Shown in pieces: positions 12,025 through 22,668 of a stretch of 64,000 nucleotides of DNA. The stretch is taken from positions 65,367,618 to 65,431,617 of the forward strand of contig CATQJL010000305.1 in assembly GCA_958299035.1 (NCBI GenBank), given 5' to 3'. Positions within the stretch are counted from its first letter, which is position 1. Every line of letters begins with the position of its first letter. Under the pieces are notes generated by a model that was given only the letters and a program-made list of their open reading frames with translations, did not search any database and was not told the origin of the DNA. The translations under genes and the position numbers were made by a program. The DNA is from Cylicocyclus nassatus (Eukaryota; Nematoda; Chromadorea; Rhabditida; Strongylidae).

Positions 12025-12310
12025 ATTATTCGAATTATTCGAATAGTCGAATATCCGGACAGGTATGAATATTCGATTATTCGAATAGTCGAATATTCGA
12101 TCATATATAATTATTCGATTATTCGAATAGTCGAACATTCGACCAACCCCATTTATTCGAATATTCGTTCATTCGAATTTTGAAATGTAGCATTATTCGA
12201 ATATTCGAATTCGAATAATCTGAAAATCACAGATCGAATAATACTCGTTCGTTCGAATATTTTTCAAAAGCCGATTATTCGAAATTCATTCGTTCGACAA
12301 AATTTTTCGG
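12025..12310. repeat. TTCGAA/ATTCGAATA subterminal array, right
   Basis: Counterpart of the array at 9605-9900; the same units in a mirrored position next to the right terminus of the hAT-like element. Confidence 0.85.
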
Positions 12311-12340
12311 TCGTTTCAACTATAGTAGCTACCAGCACTA

Positions 12341-12869
12341 TTACTCAAAATTTGCTTACTTGAAGAATGTCTTTATTTATTTTTGCTCTTTTACTCAATC
12401 TCAAATTGGTAAACAGCAAGCGCCAGCGCTTTAACAAGCTCGACAAGTCGTATTTCCTTGGTATGGGACGACCCACACCAAGAGCTCAGCCTTACGTATG
12501 CGAGCTATGATCGATTGGCTACAAGAAAATAGAGCTCTTCATTGAAATTGGGAGAGAATGCCGAATAAATGCAACAAACATTCCGTTCGATTTCCAGATG
12601 TCGGGTAGACCTTCCTTTTTTCAGAATTACGCAAGGACTGCGCCAATGACCTTGGTAAGTTCAAATCTTGAGTCCTGTGAGGGAATGATGGTTTTTTGAG
12701 TTGAATGCTGATGATGCTTTCCTTAACGGAATTAGCCACGGGAAATGAAAATGTAAAACTTTTTTTTTCAATGAAACTGGTTTAGAGGACAATCAAATTT
12801 CCATCAGTCCATCGAGCATTTTATTTTATTCTCCTTAAGAGAGCAGCACTGGCTCAGTATGGCTGGGAC
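12341..12869. other. Intergenic, only a partial short repeat
   Basis: Apart from a partial copy of the ggacgacccacaccaagag repeat near 12463-12510, no gene or structured element was recognised. Confidence 0.5.
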
Positions 12870-13552
12870 CTGCTGTTAAGGTGAGCTACATCTAACAGTG
12901 CAGTATTTTCTAACAAGAAGCTATGTTAGCTATTCCGAATATGTTCCTATCAGTACAAACTCAACAGCAAAAAGACTTCCATTATTATGCTATTTACTTA
13001 GTCTCTCTTTGACATAGTTTGTTGCCAGCCATCCGCCAGTCATGTGTAAGGGTCATATTAATCATCAGCTGTGAAATAAGAAACAGCTGACTGTATGACT
13101 GCAAAGTAAGAACCAGTCAAGCTCTTCCAAACTGCATGTTGACTCACATGCAGACTCAAGTTGCTGTTTAAGAAGACAGTTGATTCTTGAAATCCTAAGC
13201 AAACTACTTCATATTTCTTTTCGCTTTTCAAGAAGCAAAGTTGGAATTTTTGCAACATCCTTCCTTATTGTCATTTCTGACTCACGAAGCTCATGAAACT
13301 TCAAATATGACAAAATCTTACATGATTCTTTTATGGGGCCATCAGCTCAGAAAAGGTAAGTAGGTTTGGTCTTCAACGAAGTAATAGTTCTTGTCAGCTT
13401 GAAATCTTTATGAAGAGCTAAGATACGGGTTTTTTGGCACTTTTTTCGTTTTTTTTCTGTTCACAAACTGATAGGAACATATTCGGGATGGCTAACATAG
13501 ATTCGTGCTAGAAATTACTGCACTGCAAGAGTGTAGGTCACCTTCAGGATTC
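12870..13552. mobile_element. TIR element, ~680 bp, ~85-bp termini
   Basis: The left terminus (aaggtgagctacatctaac...ctatgttagctattccgaat, about 12878-12960) pairs with the inverse at about 13465-13548 (...attcgggatggctaacatag). No coding capacity was recognised between the termini. Superfamily unknown. Confidence 0.7.
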
Positions 13553-13606
13553 GCGTAACTTATGCGACCGTCGCATGAGTTATGCTACACTCGCATCTAT
13601 TTTTCA

Positions 13607-15955
13607 AATGTGAGCGGTATTGTACTTCACGCGATTCAGCCGCGACGCGCTTTGGCAATTTGCCAGAGGTCTTTAGATCTAAGACTAGCAAACTGTACAT
13701 GCATGATGTGTATAACTTACGGGCGGCGTGGCAGGAGTTCCCAAAGCCTCGCCGCTTTTCCTCGGAGGGATACTTGGCACTTCCAAAACTCCCTTGAAGG
13801 ATTTCACACCTTCTCGAGGGCAAACGGCTCCGCTCATCACTCCTCCCTCTAGGTGCCCTCATTCTGAATTGTGTACGGCACTGTAAGACGTGCTTCATTG
13901 CATTTGATGATAATAGAATTGAAATCGAGAAACAGAAAAAGATAGGTTCTCATAAGGTTTAGAAACCGCAGATGACTGAAGCATTTCCAGCATTCAAGCT
14001 ATGTTCTACTCATGTTTTTAAAAGAAATGATGCTACCTTGAAAAGCAAGTGCTCGCGCTGCATTGCTTGAGTAATTTTGTGAAGCATATAGTATTGATAT
14101 AAGTCAAGAACTCATAATCTTCCAATCACAATACATGATAGAGAAGTTAGACAATTTCCGCAAATTCTAAACTTCATTTAATTGTAAGAAATAGTGAATT
14201 GGAATATCTTGCAAATTTAGTATACACAATATACATGCGACCGAAGTTTGGTATTCTAGTACATCGATTGTAGAACTTTCTACACATGAAAATTTCTTTT
14301 TGATAATTTGATCTAATTGATCCTCAAAGTTAGAATGAGAAACTCACTCGAATAGATGGCAGACGAAAGTACGAAAGTGTGTGTAAATGTCCTAACCACC
14401 GGGAAAGCGTCAGGTTGGTTGTTCAAAATGTTGCTATGCCCCTTTTAAAATAGGTCCTTTTCTTGCTGAGAAGGTAATCGGGTTCTCAACCACTTCTGGT
14501 CACTCATTCATTCAAAACTGATGGTTTACTTCAGTTAAATGACCAGTACTTCAGAATTGGACAAATTAGATCTCCTAATTTTACGAAAGACTTGGTTTCG
14601 TATTCAAAAAATCCTGTGCAATTTATGTTTGAGAATAATGGATGCTCATTTTTAATGGTACAACGGAAGTTTCATTTGAGAAATGATAAATATTCTTCGT
14701 TTTTTCTCCATTTCTCTCTCATTAACCTAATACCTGAATCTATGTTCTCGCTGCTTGCACACTTCACAATGAGAGTAGTAAATGGGTGGAGCAATGGGCG
14801 GGCCTGACCTCTGAGGCACGGAGGTGCTAGAACCCTCCTGGGTGCGAATGCTGGTGCGAACTTGGTGCGAGGAAAGGTGCTAGGAACTCCTGCACGCCCT
14901 CCTAACTTACGTGGTTTGATAAAATCTATCTTCCGCACATTCAGAAACCCGTTAAAGTGAGTTATGGACAGCTGGGATATTGCCAAATCGCGTCGCGACT
15001 GAAATCGTGTGTAGTATGCCCGGACCCTTAGGTTTATATGCACACCTAAGTGCCATTATGGATTATGTGAATGTTGCACTGATTATTCGTGAGGTTTGGT
15101 ATTATAACTCTCCAAGAAACAGCGATGTAGATAGATTCAATTGATGCCCAGCTTTCTTTCTGTCATCTCCCTTGCTAGAGAGCGAAAAGAAAACTGCAGA
15201 AATTCTTTTTGCAAAAATTTTCTGTAGTTCTTTCGTGTGGTCAAATGAAGAATGCGAATTGAGTCATATTGCCATACAGAAGGCGTCCTCAATTATGAGA
15301 GGATTTATGTGGCAATATGATTGAGCAGGACCTTTGAGATATCGGTAGAATGCGAGTCATAAATAGATAATTTCAACTCGAACCTTCCACCTTCCCCCTC
15401 CAACAGCGGCAAGGTGTCATACCAGCCAAACTTAGTTTTACAGCGAGATTGTAAAATCCTATCTTTATTCGTTTCAGTGAACTTCTAGAGTAGTTCAGAT
15501 AGAGGTAGAAAATGCAGTGTTCAGCCATCCTAACAGTCATTACGCGGTGAATTCGGGGACTATGGAAGGAAAGTCTAAAACAGTGGTTTTTTTCTGCATT
15601 TTCTTCTTTCACGCCTTTCTTCCGCACTTTTTTGACCAGAATGGACTACTCCACGATGTCTCTGGTTCAGCGGCTCGAAAAGTTTATGAAAGGCAGTGGG
15701 AAGTTTTCATAAAAACAAAACACTGATCGACTTCTTGTGTCATTGTTTTCGTTCTTTGCTACTTAGAAGGAGGGAACACGCTACTTTTCCGAAATTACTT
15801 GGAGTCTACTATCAAAGCACAACGGTCTTCAGAATCGCATAACCTCATTTCTTGCAAGAGAGCTTTGACTTTATGTAAATGGCACTGTATTTGGATTTAG
15901 CATTCATTGTTGTGACTCAGGTGTGTTTGTGAATTCAAACTTTATCCACTATCGC
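13607..15955 (+). repeat. Dispersed repeat, copy 2, split by an insertion
   Basis: 13607-13720 matches the left part of the MITE at 2902, and 14903-15955 matches the rest of that MITE and the following 0.93 kb. Subtracting the 1182-bp insert at 13721-14902 restores collinearity with copy 1 (2902-4185). Divergence between copies is moderate, with scattered small indels, so the duplication is not very recent. Confidence 0.8.
13721..14902. mobile_element. hAT-like insertion, 1182 bp, 8-bp TSD
   Basis: TAACTTAC is present at both edges (13713-13720 and 14903-14910), while copy 1 of the host repeat has one copy (tatcttac) at this place. The insert begins gggcggcgtggcaggagttcc and ends with the inverse (ggaactcctgcacgccctcc), giving imperfect 20-bp TIRs, with GC-rich subterminal sequence of about 140 bp on each side. 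An 8-bp TSD fits the hAT superfamily. No transposase was recognised in the AT-rich interior. Confidence 0.8.
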
Positions 15956-16720
15956 CTATATTACGAATTGTCAAAAGAGTTCTGCATCGGTCACAATTTT
16001 ATCAGAAAATTTTTCATGACAGACAATTATTTGAAAAATTGTATGGTTAGACGCTTGTAGTGATCCAAAATGGCTGATTCCATGTGTGCTGACAATGACT
16101 GGATGCGTCCTCAAACTTCGTTTTCAAAGACAAATATTTGTAGTTTGTAGTCAGATCGTGTCATCAAAGTCGTCGCGCTGATCAAACGTGACAACATGGT
16201 CATTGATCCGCCGTCAAAAAAAAAACAAAGAGAAGGGCAATGAGACGGCACAACCTTTTAGTTCAAAAAAAAAACTTCGAATAACAAAGCAAGTTGAAAG
16301 TCTTGTCAATTTTATGCACGACGTGCGCAACTAACCTTAGGCCTCGGACAGAGTTCACGCGATTTGATCGTCGCGATTCAGTCGCTTCAAGACAAATGTT
16401 ACGAGTTCATTGCATGCTGATCTTCTTGTATTTCGGTTGTGATAGTTAACGATTACTCATGTTGGACAACTATCACAACCGAAATGCAAAAAGATAGGCA
16501 TGGAATGATATAGTCAATTGTCTTGCAGCGATTGAATCGCGACGATCAAATCGCGTGAACTCTGTCCGAAGCCTTAGACTGAGTAACTTGGAATGGTTCT
16601 AAAAGTGGTAGTACACTTTACCTGATTTTCGTGATGCAAAGGCTATTTTTATTGTTTTTTATATTTTTTATACTTGTTTTCAAAAAATTAGAAAGTAGAG
16701 CAGTTTGATGCTGTAAGCAA
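15956..16720 (+). repeat. Dispersed repeat, copy interrupted by a MITE
   Basis: Collinear with the minus strand of about 7500-7860: tggttagacgcttgtagtgatcc near 16045, acatggtcattg, gacggcac, cacgacgtgcgc, then after the MITE gagtaacttggaatgg, tttacctgattttc and aaaaaattagaaagtagagc. No coding frame is preserved in both copies. Confidence 0.7.
16341..16572. mobile_element. 232-bp MITE with (C)CTTAG target duplication
   Basis: The ends gcctcggacagagttcacgc and the inverse gcgtgaactctgtccgaagc form TIRs that continue for about 45 bp (gatttgatcgtcgcgattcaatcgct), and the interior is also palindromic (atcacaaccgaaat). CTTAG flanks both sides; the paralogous empty site at 7594-7598 has it once. 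The terminus resembles the gggcatacttcacgcgattt MITE family, so the two may be related. Confidence 0.85.
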
Positions 16721-17238
16721 TAGGATCGTCCGCTAATAAATTTGACCTAGGAAAAAAATCGCATACGACATGACCGCGGGTGATCGTTTCCCTCACATTT
16801 TGCCTTGGATGCCCCTAATCCTGCTAGACGCAGGATCTTCATCTGACACTTTTCTCACATGCAGCTTTGACACATGCTTCTCACCTCAAAACCAACAAAC
16901 TGGAGTTCAGAAATCTATGTAAGGTAAGAAGCAATATATCTGAATTTTTGTTTTTATCTTCTTCGTTAGAATTGATGGTGCGAGCTAATGCTAACACCTA
17001 ACTTATTCCATAGCACTGATTTAAACAAATGCACAACAAATTTCTTTTTTATTCGTGACTGAAGAAGTAGTCTCAACTGAGGATGAGTTTCTTATGACTT
17101 TTCTTCCGCTTGATCTCCAAAACTCAGACTATTTATAAGAAAAACAGTTTGACATGAAAATAATGTCTCGTAGTCTAAACACAAATTACTTCAAACATTT
17201 TGATTATCTAAAAATTTCAAAATAACTCTTTTTTAGCC
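16721..17238. other. Probable 5' flank of the intact UGT
   Basis: No coding motifs. The last bases before the start codon (ctcttttttagcc-ATG at 17226-17241) contain a good 3' splice acceptor a few bases upstream of ATG, which in a nematode suggests trans-splicing of a leader to this mRNA or an upstream noncoding exon. Confidence 0.45.
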
Positions 17239-20044
17239 ATGGTGATACTACGGCTGTCGATTTTACTCGTCGTGGTTAACTCTTATAAAATTCTCGTTGT
17301 CAATCCCAAGATAGGATATAGTCATATGAATTTCATGGGTAAAATTGCTGATACCCTCGCTGATGCTGGACATGATGTGGTAAGCTCAGAACAAATTCTT
17401 ATTTCAGCATTTCATAGCTTGGTTTTTTCACTTTCTCACTTCAGAAAATTTTTGGAACTGTGTAATATTATTGCAAATCTTGCACAGAATGATTGTAACA
17501 AGAGTTTTACCATTCTTCAAAGTAAAAAGTCTTTTATTATTTTCGAAAAAAAAGAGTGAGAAAGAAAGCAAAGAGAGGTTGAAATTAGAAGACAAAAAAA
17601 ATTCAAGATTTCACTAACCAGCCAATACGGAGTTTTCCTTAAGTCTCCTTACAGGTAACCCTACAACCTACCCTCTTCCCCTACCCAAGCAATGGAACCA
17701 CGAAGTCTTTTGTGATTCAAACATCCATTGGCAAAGATTTGCAAAGGGAATTCATCAAAGCACATTACCAAAAGCAACATAGCATGTGGACAGCTAGCTG
17801 CACAAATCCTGTCGGTGTTATCGGAGTAAGTCTTTTCGCAAAGAGAAAACCAGTGTGGTTACTGTAGCGGTATTGCAGTTTGCTCCCACATTTGCTCGGA
17901 TCATCGCTGCGTCAGTGTCAAGTAAGTTTCAAAAATTATGACACGGGAAATTCCTTCATTTCATTAACACCATTGATAACAATATCACTCCGTCTATGGG
18001 GTGGAAGAAAGCAAAAATTTTGCTTTTGTTTCATATTTTATTTTAGTAATCAATAAGAACATTTTCTTGGCATATAGCTTTCATTTTGATTGTAGGTGTT
18101 TTGGATGACGACGAGACAATAGAAAATTTGAAGTCTGAAAAATTTGATGTTGGCATTACCGAACTGTTTGATTTTACCGGCATCGGTGAGTTATTTATTT
18201 CGAACTATTGTTTATCATTTATTAAGATTATCATCCACTTCTTCAGCTGTATTTGAGGCCATAGGCCTTAAGAATATGATTGGAACTCATGCTTCGAACT
18301 CATTAGCTGAAAGCACTGCATACGCCATTGGTGCTCCGGTAATTCCCAGTTTCATGCCAGGTGATTTGACAACAACCAATGACAGCGTGCAACCAATCAT
18401 GGTTGTTTCAGCCTCGCAAGGAATAACGGGCGATTCAACATCGCTCTCTACCCGAGCCGTGAATTTTTTATTCACTGTGCTGTCGTGGTATTTCCAGAAA
18501 TCTGCAGCCAGTGCGGCTGAGTCTATGATGATGAAGAAATTGGGGAAAACCGCCACTCCCATTTGGGTAAGTAAAAAATGAAGAATTACTATAAACTAGT
18601 TTTTTTTTTCATTTCAGGAATGTATTGCAAATATGCCGTTTATACTAACTAACGCTGACCCTTATCTGGATTTTCCAAAACCTACTCTTCATAAAGTCAT
18701 TGACTTAGGTGGTATAGGTATACAGGAGCCGAAGGCGCTGAGCAAGGTAACTATCGGCGTTTTTCCTTTGCTATGAATAGGTTTAAGTCATCAGAGATCT
18801 GTTTAGGAGTGGGATCGAATTCTTGGCTTGCGATCGCAGACGGTACTGATCTCATCTGGAAGCGTCGCAAGGAGTAATTTCATGCCAATTCAAATAATGA
18901 ATGCCATTGTTGAAGTTGCTAAATCGTAAGCCTTAGATTGTGTATCCTTCAGTACAATAACGGCAAAAATTGAACTGTTACAGTATTCCTAAGGTTACAT
19001 TTATCTGGAAATATGAAGATCCAGACAACGCACCATTTGCCGCTGGTATAAGGAACCTAGTTCTCTCGGCATGGACTCCTCAAAGTGATCTGTTGGGTGG
19101 GTCGTTTTGTAGAAAAAAAATTGCTCAAAGGTTGAGTAAACGAAAAAAAAAGACGCAGACTGTATTCTTTGAAGGCTTCTCATTCAGCTGATAATCGCTT
19201 GACCTTATTTGTGACCCATGGTGGAGCCGGTAGCTTGATGGAAAGCGCTTTTCGAGGCAAACCCCTCGTTGTTGTACCTTTGTTTGCCGACCAGACTAGA
19301 AATGCTAAGCTGGTAGTAAAGTTCGGTTTCGGTAAGTTGAGCTATCTATTTCTCAAAAAGGAGTAAAAAATTGGTTTTTTAGGAATGATGTTGGATAAGA
19401 AAAGCCTTTCCGACAGCAAGGTTATCAGCGCTACTATCAGCCGTGTACTTAATGATTCGAGGTAAGGATCATTCTACCTGTTTGCACCGCTAGCCATTGC
19501 GGCTTATCTCTGATTGGCCCGTACGACGTCTATAATTGGCCAGCTTTGATTAAGGTGGCAAGGTAGGAGCACTGAGGACGCATTCTGCGCGTAACGTGCT
19601 CGTTTACATTTTGTACGCTTCATGTAGTGGGCACAAATTACAAGAACCGCTGTGCAGACAGTGTAACTGGCCCATTTTGTGCATCGTACAGCGAGAGCGA
19701 TGTAAAAGGGCCTACACCCTGTCAAAACACTCATTTCATCACCATACGAAGACAAATTTAGGTACCAAAAAGCTGCTCAACGTGTTCGGAACATCCTGGC
19801 TAAGCAAACGCTGTCACCTCAGCAAAAGTTGGTAAAGGCTGTCGAGTTGGCAGCAGAATTTGGTCAAATGCCTGAGCTAAGGGTTGCCGGTCGTGATCTT
19901 GGTGTCATTGCCTACTACAATCTAGACATTTATGTGTTGCTGATCATTTCAATCGCACTTATTCTTGCTTGTATGATAGCTATTCTCCGGCTATTGGTCA
20001 GATTACCGAGTGTGAATCGAATCGTCAAAATCAAGAAACAATGA
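17239..20044 (+). CDS. UDP-glucuronosyltransferase, 12 exons, 526 aa
   Basis: UGTs transfer sugar from UDP-sugar to small lipophilic compounds (detoxification) at the ER membrane, active site in the lumen. Inferred exons: 17239-17379, 17655-17825, 17879-17921, 18096-18185, 18247-18360, 18412-18566, 18618-18746, 18807-18925, 18984-19096, 19188-19331, 19383-19461, 19762-20044. All junctions are GT-AG and phases agree, giving 1581 nt; 526 aa is normal for the family. An N-terminal signal sequence (VILRLSILLVVV) precedes YKILVVNPKIGYSHMNFMGK. The acceptor half is variable. The UDP-sugar signature is in exon 10: FVTHGGAGSLMESAFRGKP, then VPLFADQTRNAKLV. Exon 12 ends with a single membrane helix (DIYVLLIISIALILACMIAI) and a basic tail ending KIKKQ. 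It is the only intact member of a three-copy same-strand array (fragment at 2338, pseudogene at 28555). Substrate cannot be predicted. Confidence 0.93.
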
Positions 20045-20151
20045 TTTCTAGGACAAATAATGTAATTAGGTGAACTGCAGTTCTCCTAGAGATTTGCAAT
20101 TATGTCTATTGTTATAGTGAATTGTATACAAGTAGATATGTGAATAAGAAA

Positions 20152-20157
20152 AATAAA
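20152..20157 (+). terminator. AATAAA polyadenylation signal of the UGT
   Basis: A canonical AATAAA lies 108 bp after the UGT stop codon, a usual 3' UTR length in nematodes. Confidence 0.6.
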
Positions 20158-22057
20158 TTATCTATTGGTTGTGAAGAACAAAAAGACCTATTTCTGAAAT
20201 GATGTTTTTGCTATGTTCCGCAGAGCTCTCAATTCACAAGGGATGACTGGTGATCGTGGGCTCTTGCAATTTGTTGATATCAGAATGCTCGTCCTGGACT
20301 GATCTCGAAACTATGTGTATTTTCTGCGGAAAGCAAAGTCATTCGCACCAACAGAGATCGTACCAGCATCCATTGTACTAATCAACATCGCTAACCGCTC
20401 GACCATTCTACACCTTGGTCACATATCTACATTACTTCTACTCTATGGTAAACATCATCTCTCTATATAATAAAGCGCACGGTGTCTCTCTGTAATATCG
20501 GAACAGGTCAGCTATCAATTACTTTCTCATTTAGCATTTTCTGAGAAGAAACAATTCAATTCGAAATTTTTGGACTCCATTGAGTTGACATCCCAATACT
20601 GTGTGAACCTTTTAGATAGTTGTCAACAATTGTACGAAACACTATTTTTCCAAACGAATACAGCGTGGTCATGCAAATTGTCTTAAGACTCGATGAAAAC
20701 TGGATGCAAAAACCTTATTCAGCTAGGAAGAGTAAACTCTAAAAAACACTTTCAACTTCCCGAGTTTTCCTTCAAACATCAAAAATTCGAAGAGTAATGT
20801 AAAAGAATATCAATGCGATCGCGTTTGATTTATTAGGACTAAATGCTGTATGCATCTGCCTTTGGTATCTCAGCTACGAATAAGAGACAAGGTGGAATGC
20901 AACTTAGCTTTACGTAAACTAAAGCTTTACCAACGTACAGCGCAGCTTTGCCAGAATATTGCACAACCTCAAAATTGTATAAGAAACGAGATCTGCCTAG
21001 GTGAGCAGCTAGAAGCATGGACACCTTTAAGTAGGTCCTTCAAGAATTTGAGCTTGCTCAATAAGATGACCTGAAAAATGATTGATTTTGGAGCCTACGT
21101 ATGAATTGCAAGGATGCTGGATCTTTTGGGAACCTCATAAAACACGAACGAGAGTTTCTTGAAATAGAAGAGAAATTATGACGCTCTCAAAAAGAATCCT
21201 TCTGAAAAGAAAAAGGGAGTGTTCGAATTTGAAAAGCTCTAGATTTGGTAGTTCCAATGTTGGCTATATATTTTCAAAAAAACAATTCGAATTTTCAGTT
21301 TAATTTCGGGAAGAGATGAAAGTGCTCTCATTGAAGCTTCTGGGCGGGGGGGGGGGGGGAGGGGGGTTCTAAGGCAGTTTGGAGGGTCAAAAATGTGGGA
21401 GACGGCCTCGGGTGGGAAGAGTGCACATGGCTGGGATTACTTTATCGGGTTTGGAACGGGCGCTTCAATCACAAAATTTTTTTTGCGTTACGTTTTTTGA
21501 CGTGTAAAAGTTTGAGAGCATCCGAGAAACTTCGCAGCATGGAGAACTGGCTAAGCCTGTCTAAGTCGTGATCAGAATGAACATTTGAATAAGCAGATTT
21601 GGGAGCAACTTTCGAAGCGTGAGTCAGAACGGCCTCCTACGACTAATGCCCTCAGAACTGAAGAGTGTGAGAATGCGAGAAGAGAGCGGTACTTCAGCAA
21701 AGTTGATTAAGAAGTTACTGGGTTAATGAGTTGAGGGGAGGGAAACCTTGAAAGACTGGGATAGCAAAACGCAAGATTATATAAGATTCGAGCATATGTG
21801 AATTAAGTATCTGTAAATTCGTGTCTCAAGGAAGTGGGTGCGGTTAGAAAAAGCTGGGAGGGGAGCATTCATAATTCTATTGCCAATTTTCATGAGAAAA
21901 TTTCCGAAACTTCCGAAAGCAGGAAAGATCTGTTACTTTGATAACTTCTGGGCTCATTACGTGTTCAAATCCATGCCATACTTTTGGAGAGGAAAAGGTT
22001 CGCTACAAATCCTCAAAGGTTCTAACTTTCAGTCACATTCCCACTTCACACACACAG
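20158..22057. other. Intergenic; shared short motif and a poly-G tract
   Basis: No gene recognised. tctctatataataaagcgca occurs at about 20460 and again at about 22095, in the second case next to a perfect hairpin. 21344-21366 is a G homopolymer tract broken by one A. Confidence 0.5.
21344..21366. repeat. Poly-G tract
   Basis: About 15 G, one A, then further G. Other mononucleotide G/C tracts in the window are near 22150 (C), 36562 (G) and 54034 (G). Such tracts can form G-quadruplexes and vary in length between individuals. Confidence 0.9.
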
Positions 22058-22114
22058 CCAGTCCAAAGCGCCGCGAAGCGGCGCTTTGGACTGGTCTCTA
22101 TATAATAAAGCGCA
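22058..22114. repeat. 17-bp GC-rich hairpin next to a TATAATAAAGCGCA motif
   Basis: ccagtccaaagcgccgc (22058-22074) and its exact inverse (22078-22094) flank gaa. It is followed directly by tctctatataataaagcgca. A degenerate form of the right arm (gcggcactttggtctggt) forms the loop of the large foldback at 22669-24054, linking the two structures. Confidence 0.75.
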
Positions 22115-22668
22115 GGATGACTCATGCGTAAGAATGTATGTTCACTATACCCCCCCCCCCCCTCTCCTGCGCCAACTAAGGGTAAACAGTCTGGAAAGTT
22201 GCCCTTTTGATAGAAGATGAGGTTTCCAATAAGTTGCACATGACCTCGCGTGATGATTCCATCGATGTTTGAGAAGTATACGCACCAAACCATTGACGAC
22301 TGGCTTAGCTTACCCTAAGTTGAGTTTGTCGTCATCCGTGAGGCGCCGCATTTTGAGTTTTCACAAAACATCCATATGCGCAAAGCACTGTGTTTTTCAG
22401 AACTTAGTGCGAGAAACTGGGAAAAACTTACTGCTTAACCGCAACCACAGATGGGTATTATACGAGCTCTGCATTTGCGAGAATATTTTGCAGTTTTTCA
22501 GTGGATTTTGCACAAACTTGGAGAATTTATGAAAATCGTTCAGATTTCATGAGAACTCTGAGTGATGAATAGAGCAGCTCTACTTTCGGACCAGTTCTAG
22601 CAAATCACGGCCCACACTTCGAACAATCACATACAGTTTGTCCCAATGGGGATCAGGCCCAACTGTTG

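Larger units (their letters stand above)
9585..12340. mobile_element. Decayed hAT-like element with TTCGAA arrays
   Basis: The termini are an inverted repeat: gtagctactatagtt at 9586-9600 and aactatagtagctac at 12318-12332. Just inside each end lies a dense array of ATTCGAATA-type units (about 9605-9900 and 12025-12310). Between them, 10102-10140 reads WRCDVCGKTHSL followed by a stop, with SLHKHV about 85 bp later in line with a BED-type zinc finger, the usual N-terminal DNA-binding domain of hAT transposases. No RNase H-like catalytic core was recognised, so the element is dead or mostly deleted, and it carries a nested mariner-like element (10701-11586). hAT assignment rests on the BED remnant and structure. 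Confidence 0.65.

Noticed and set aside
18144..18581. 145-codon ORF taken as a single coding exon
   Set aside because: It merges UGT exons 5 and 6 with an in-frame 51-bp intron and reads into intron 4 and intron 6.
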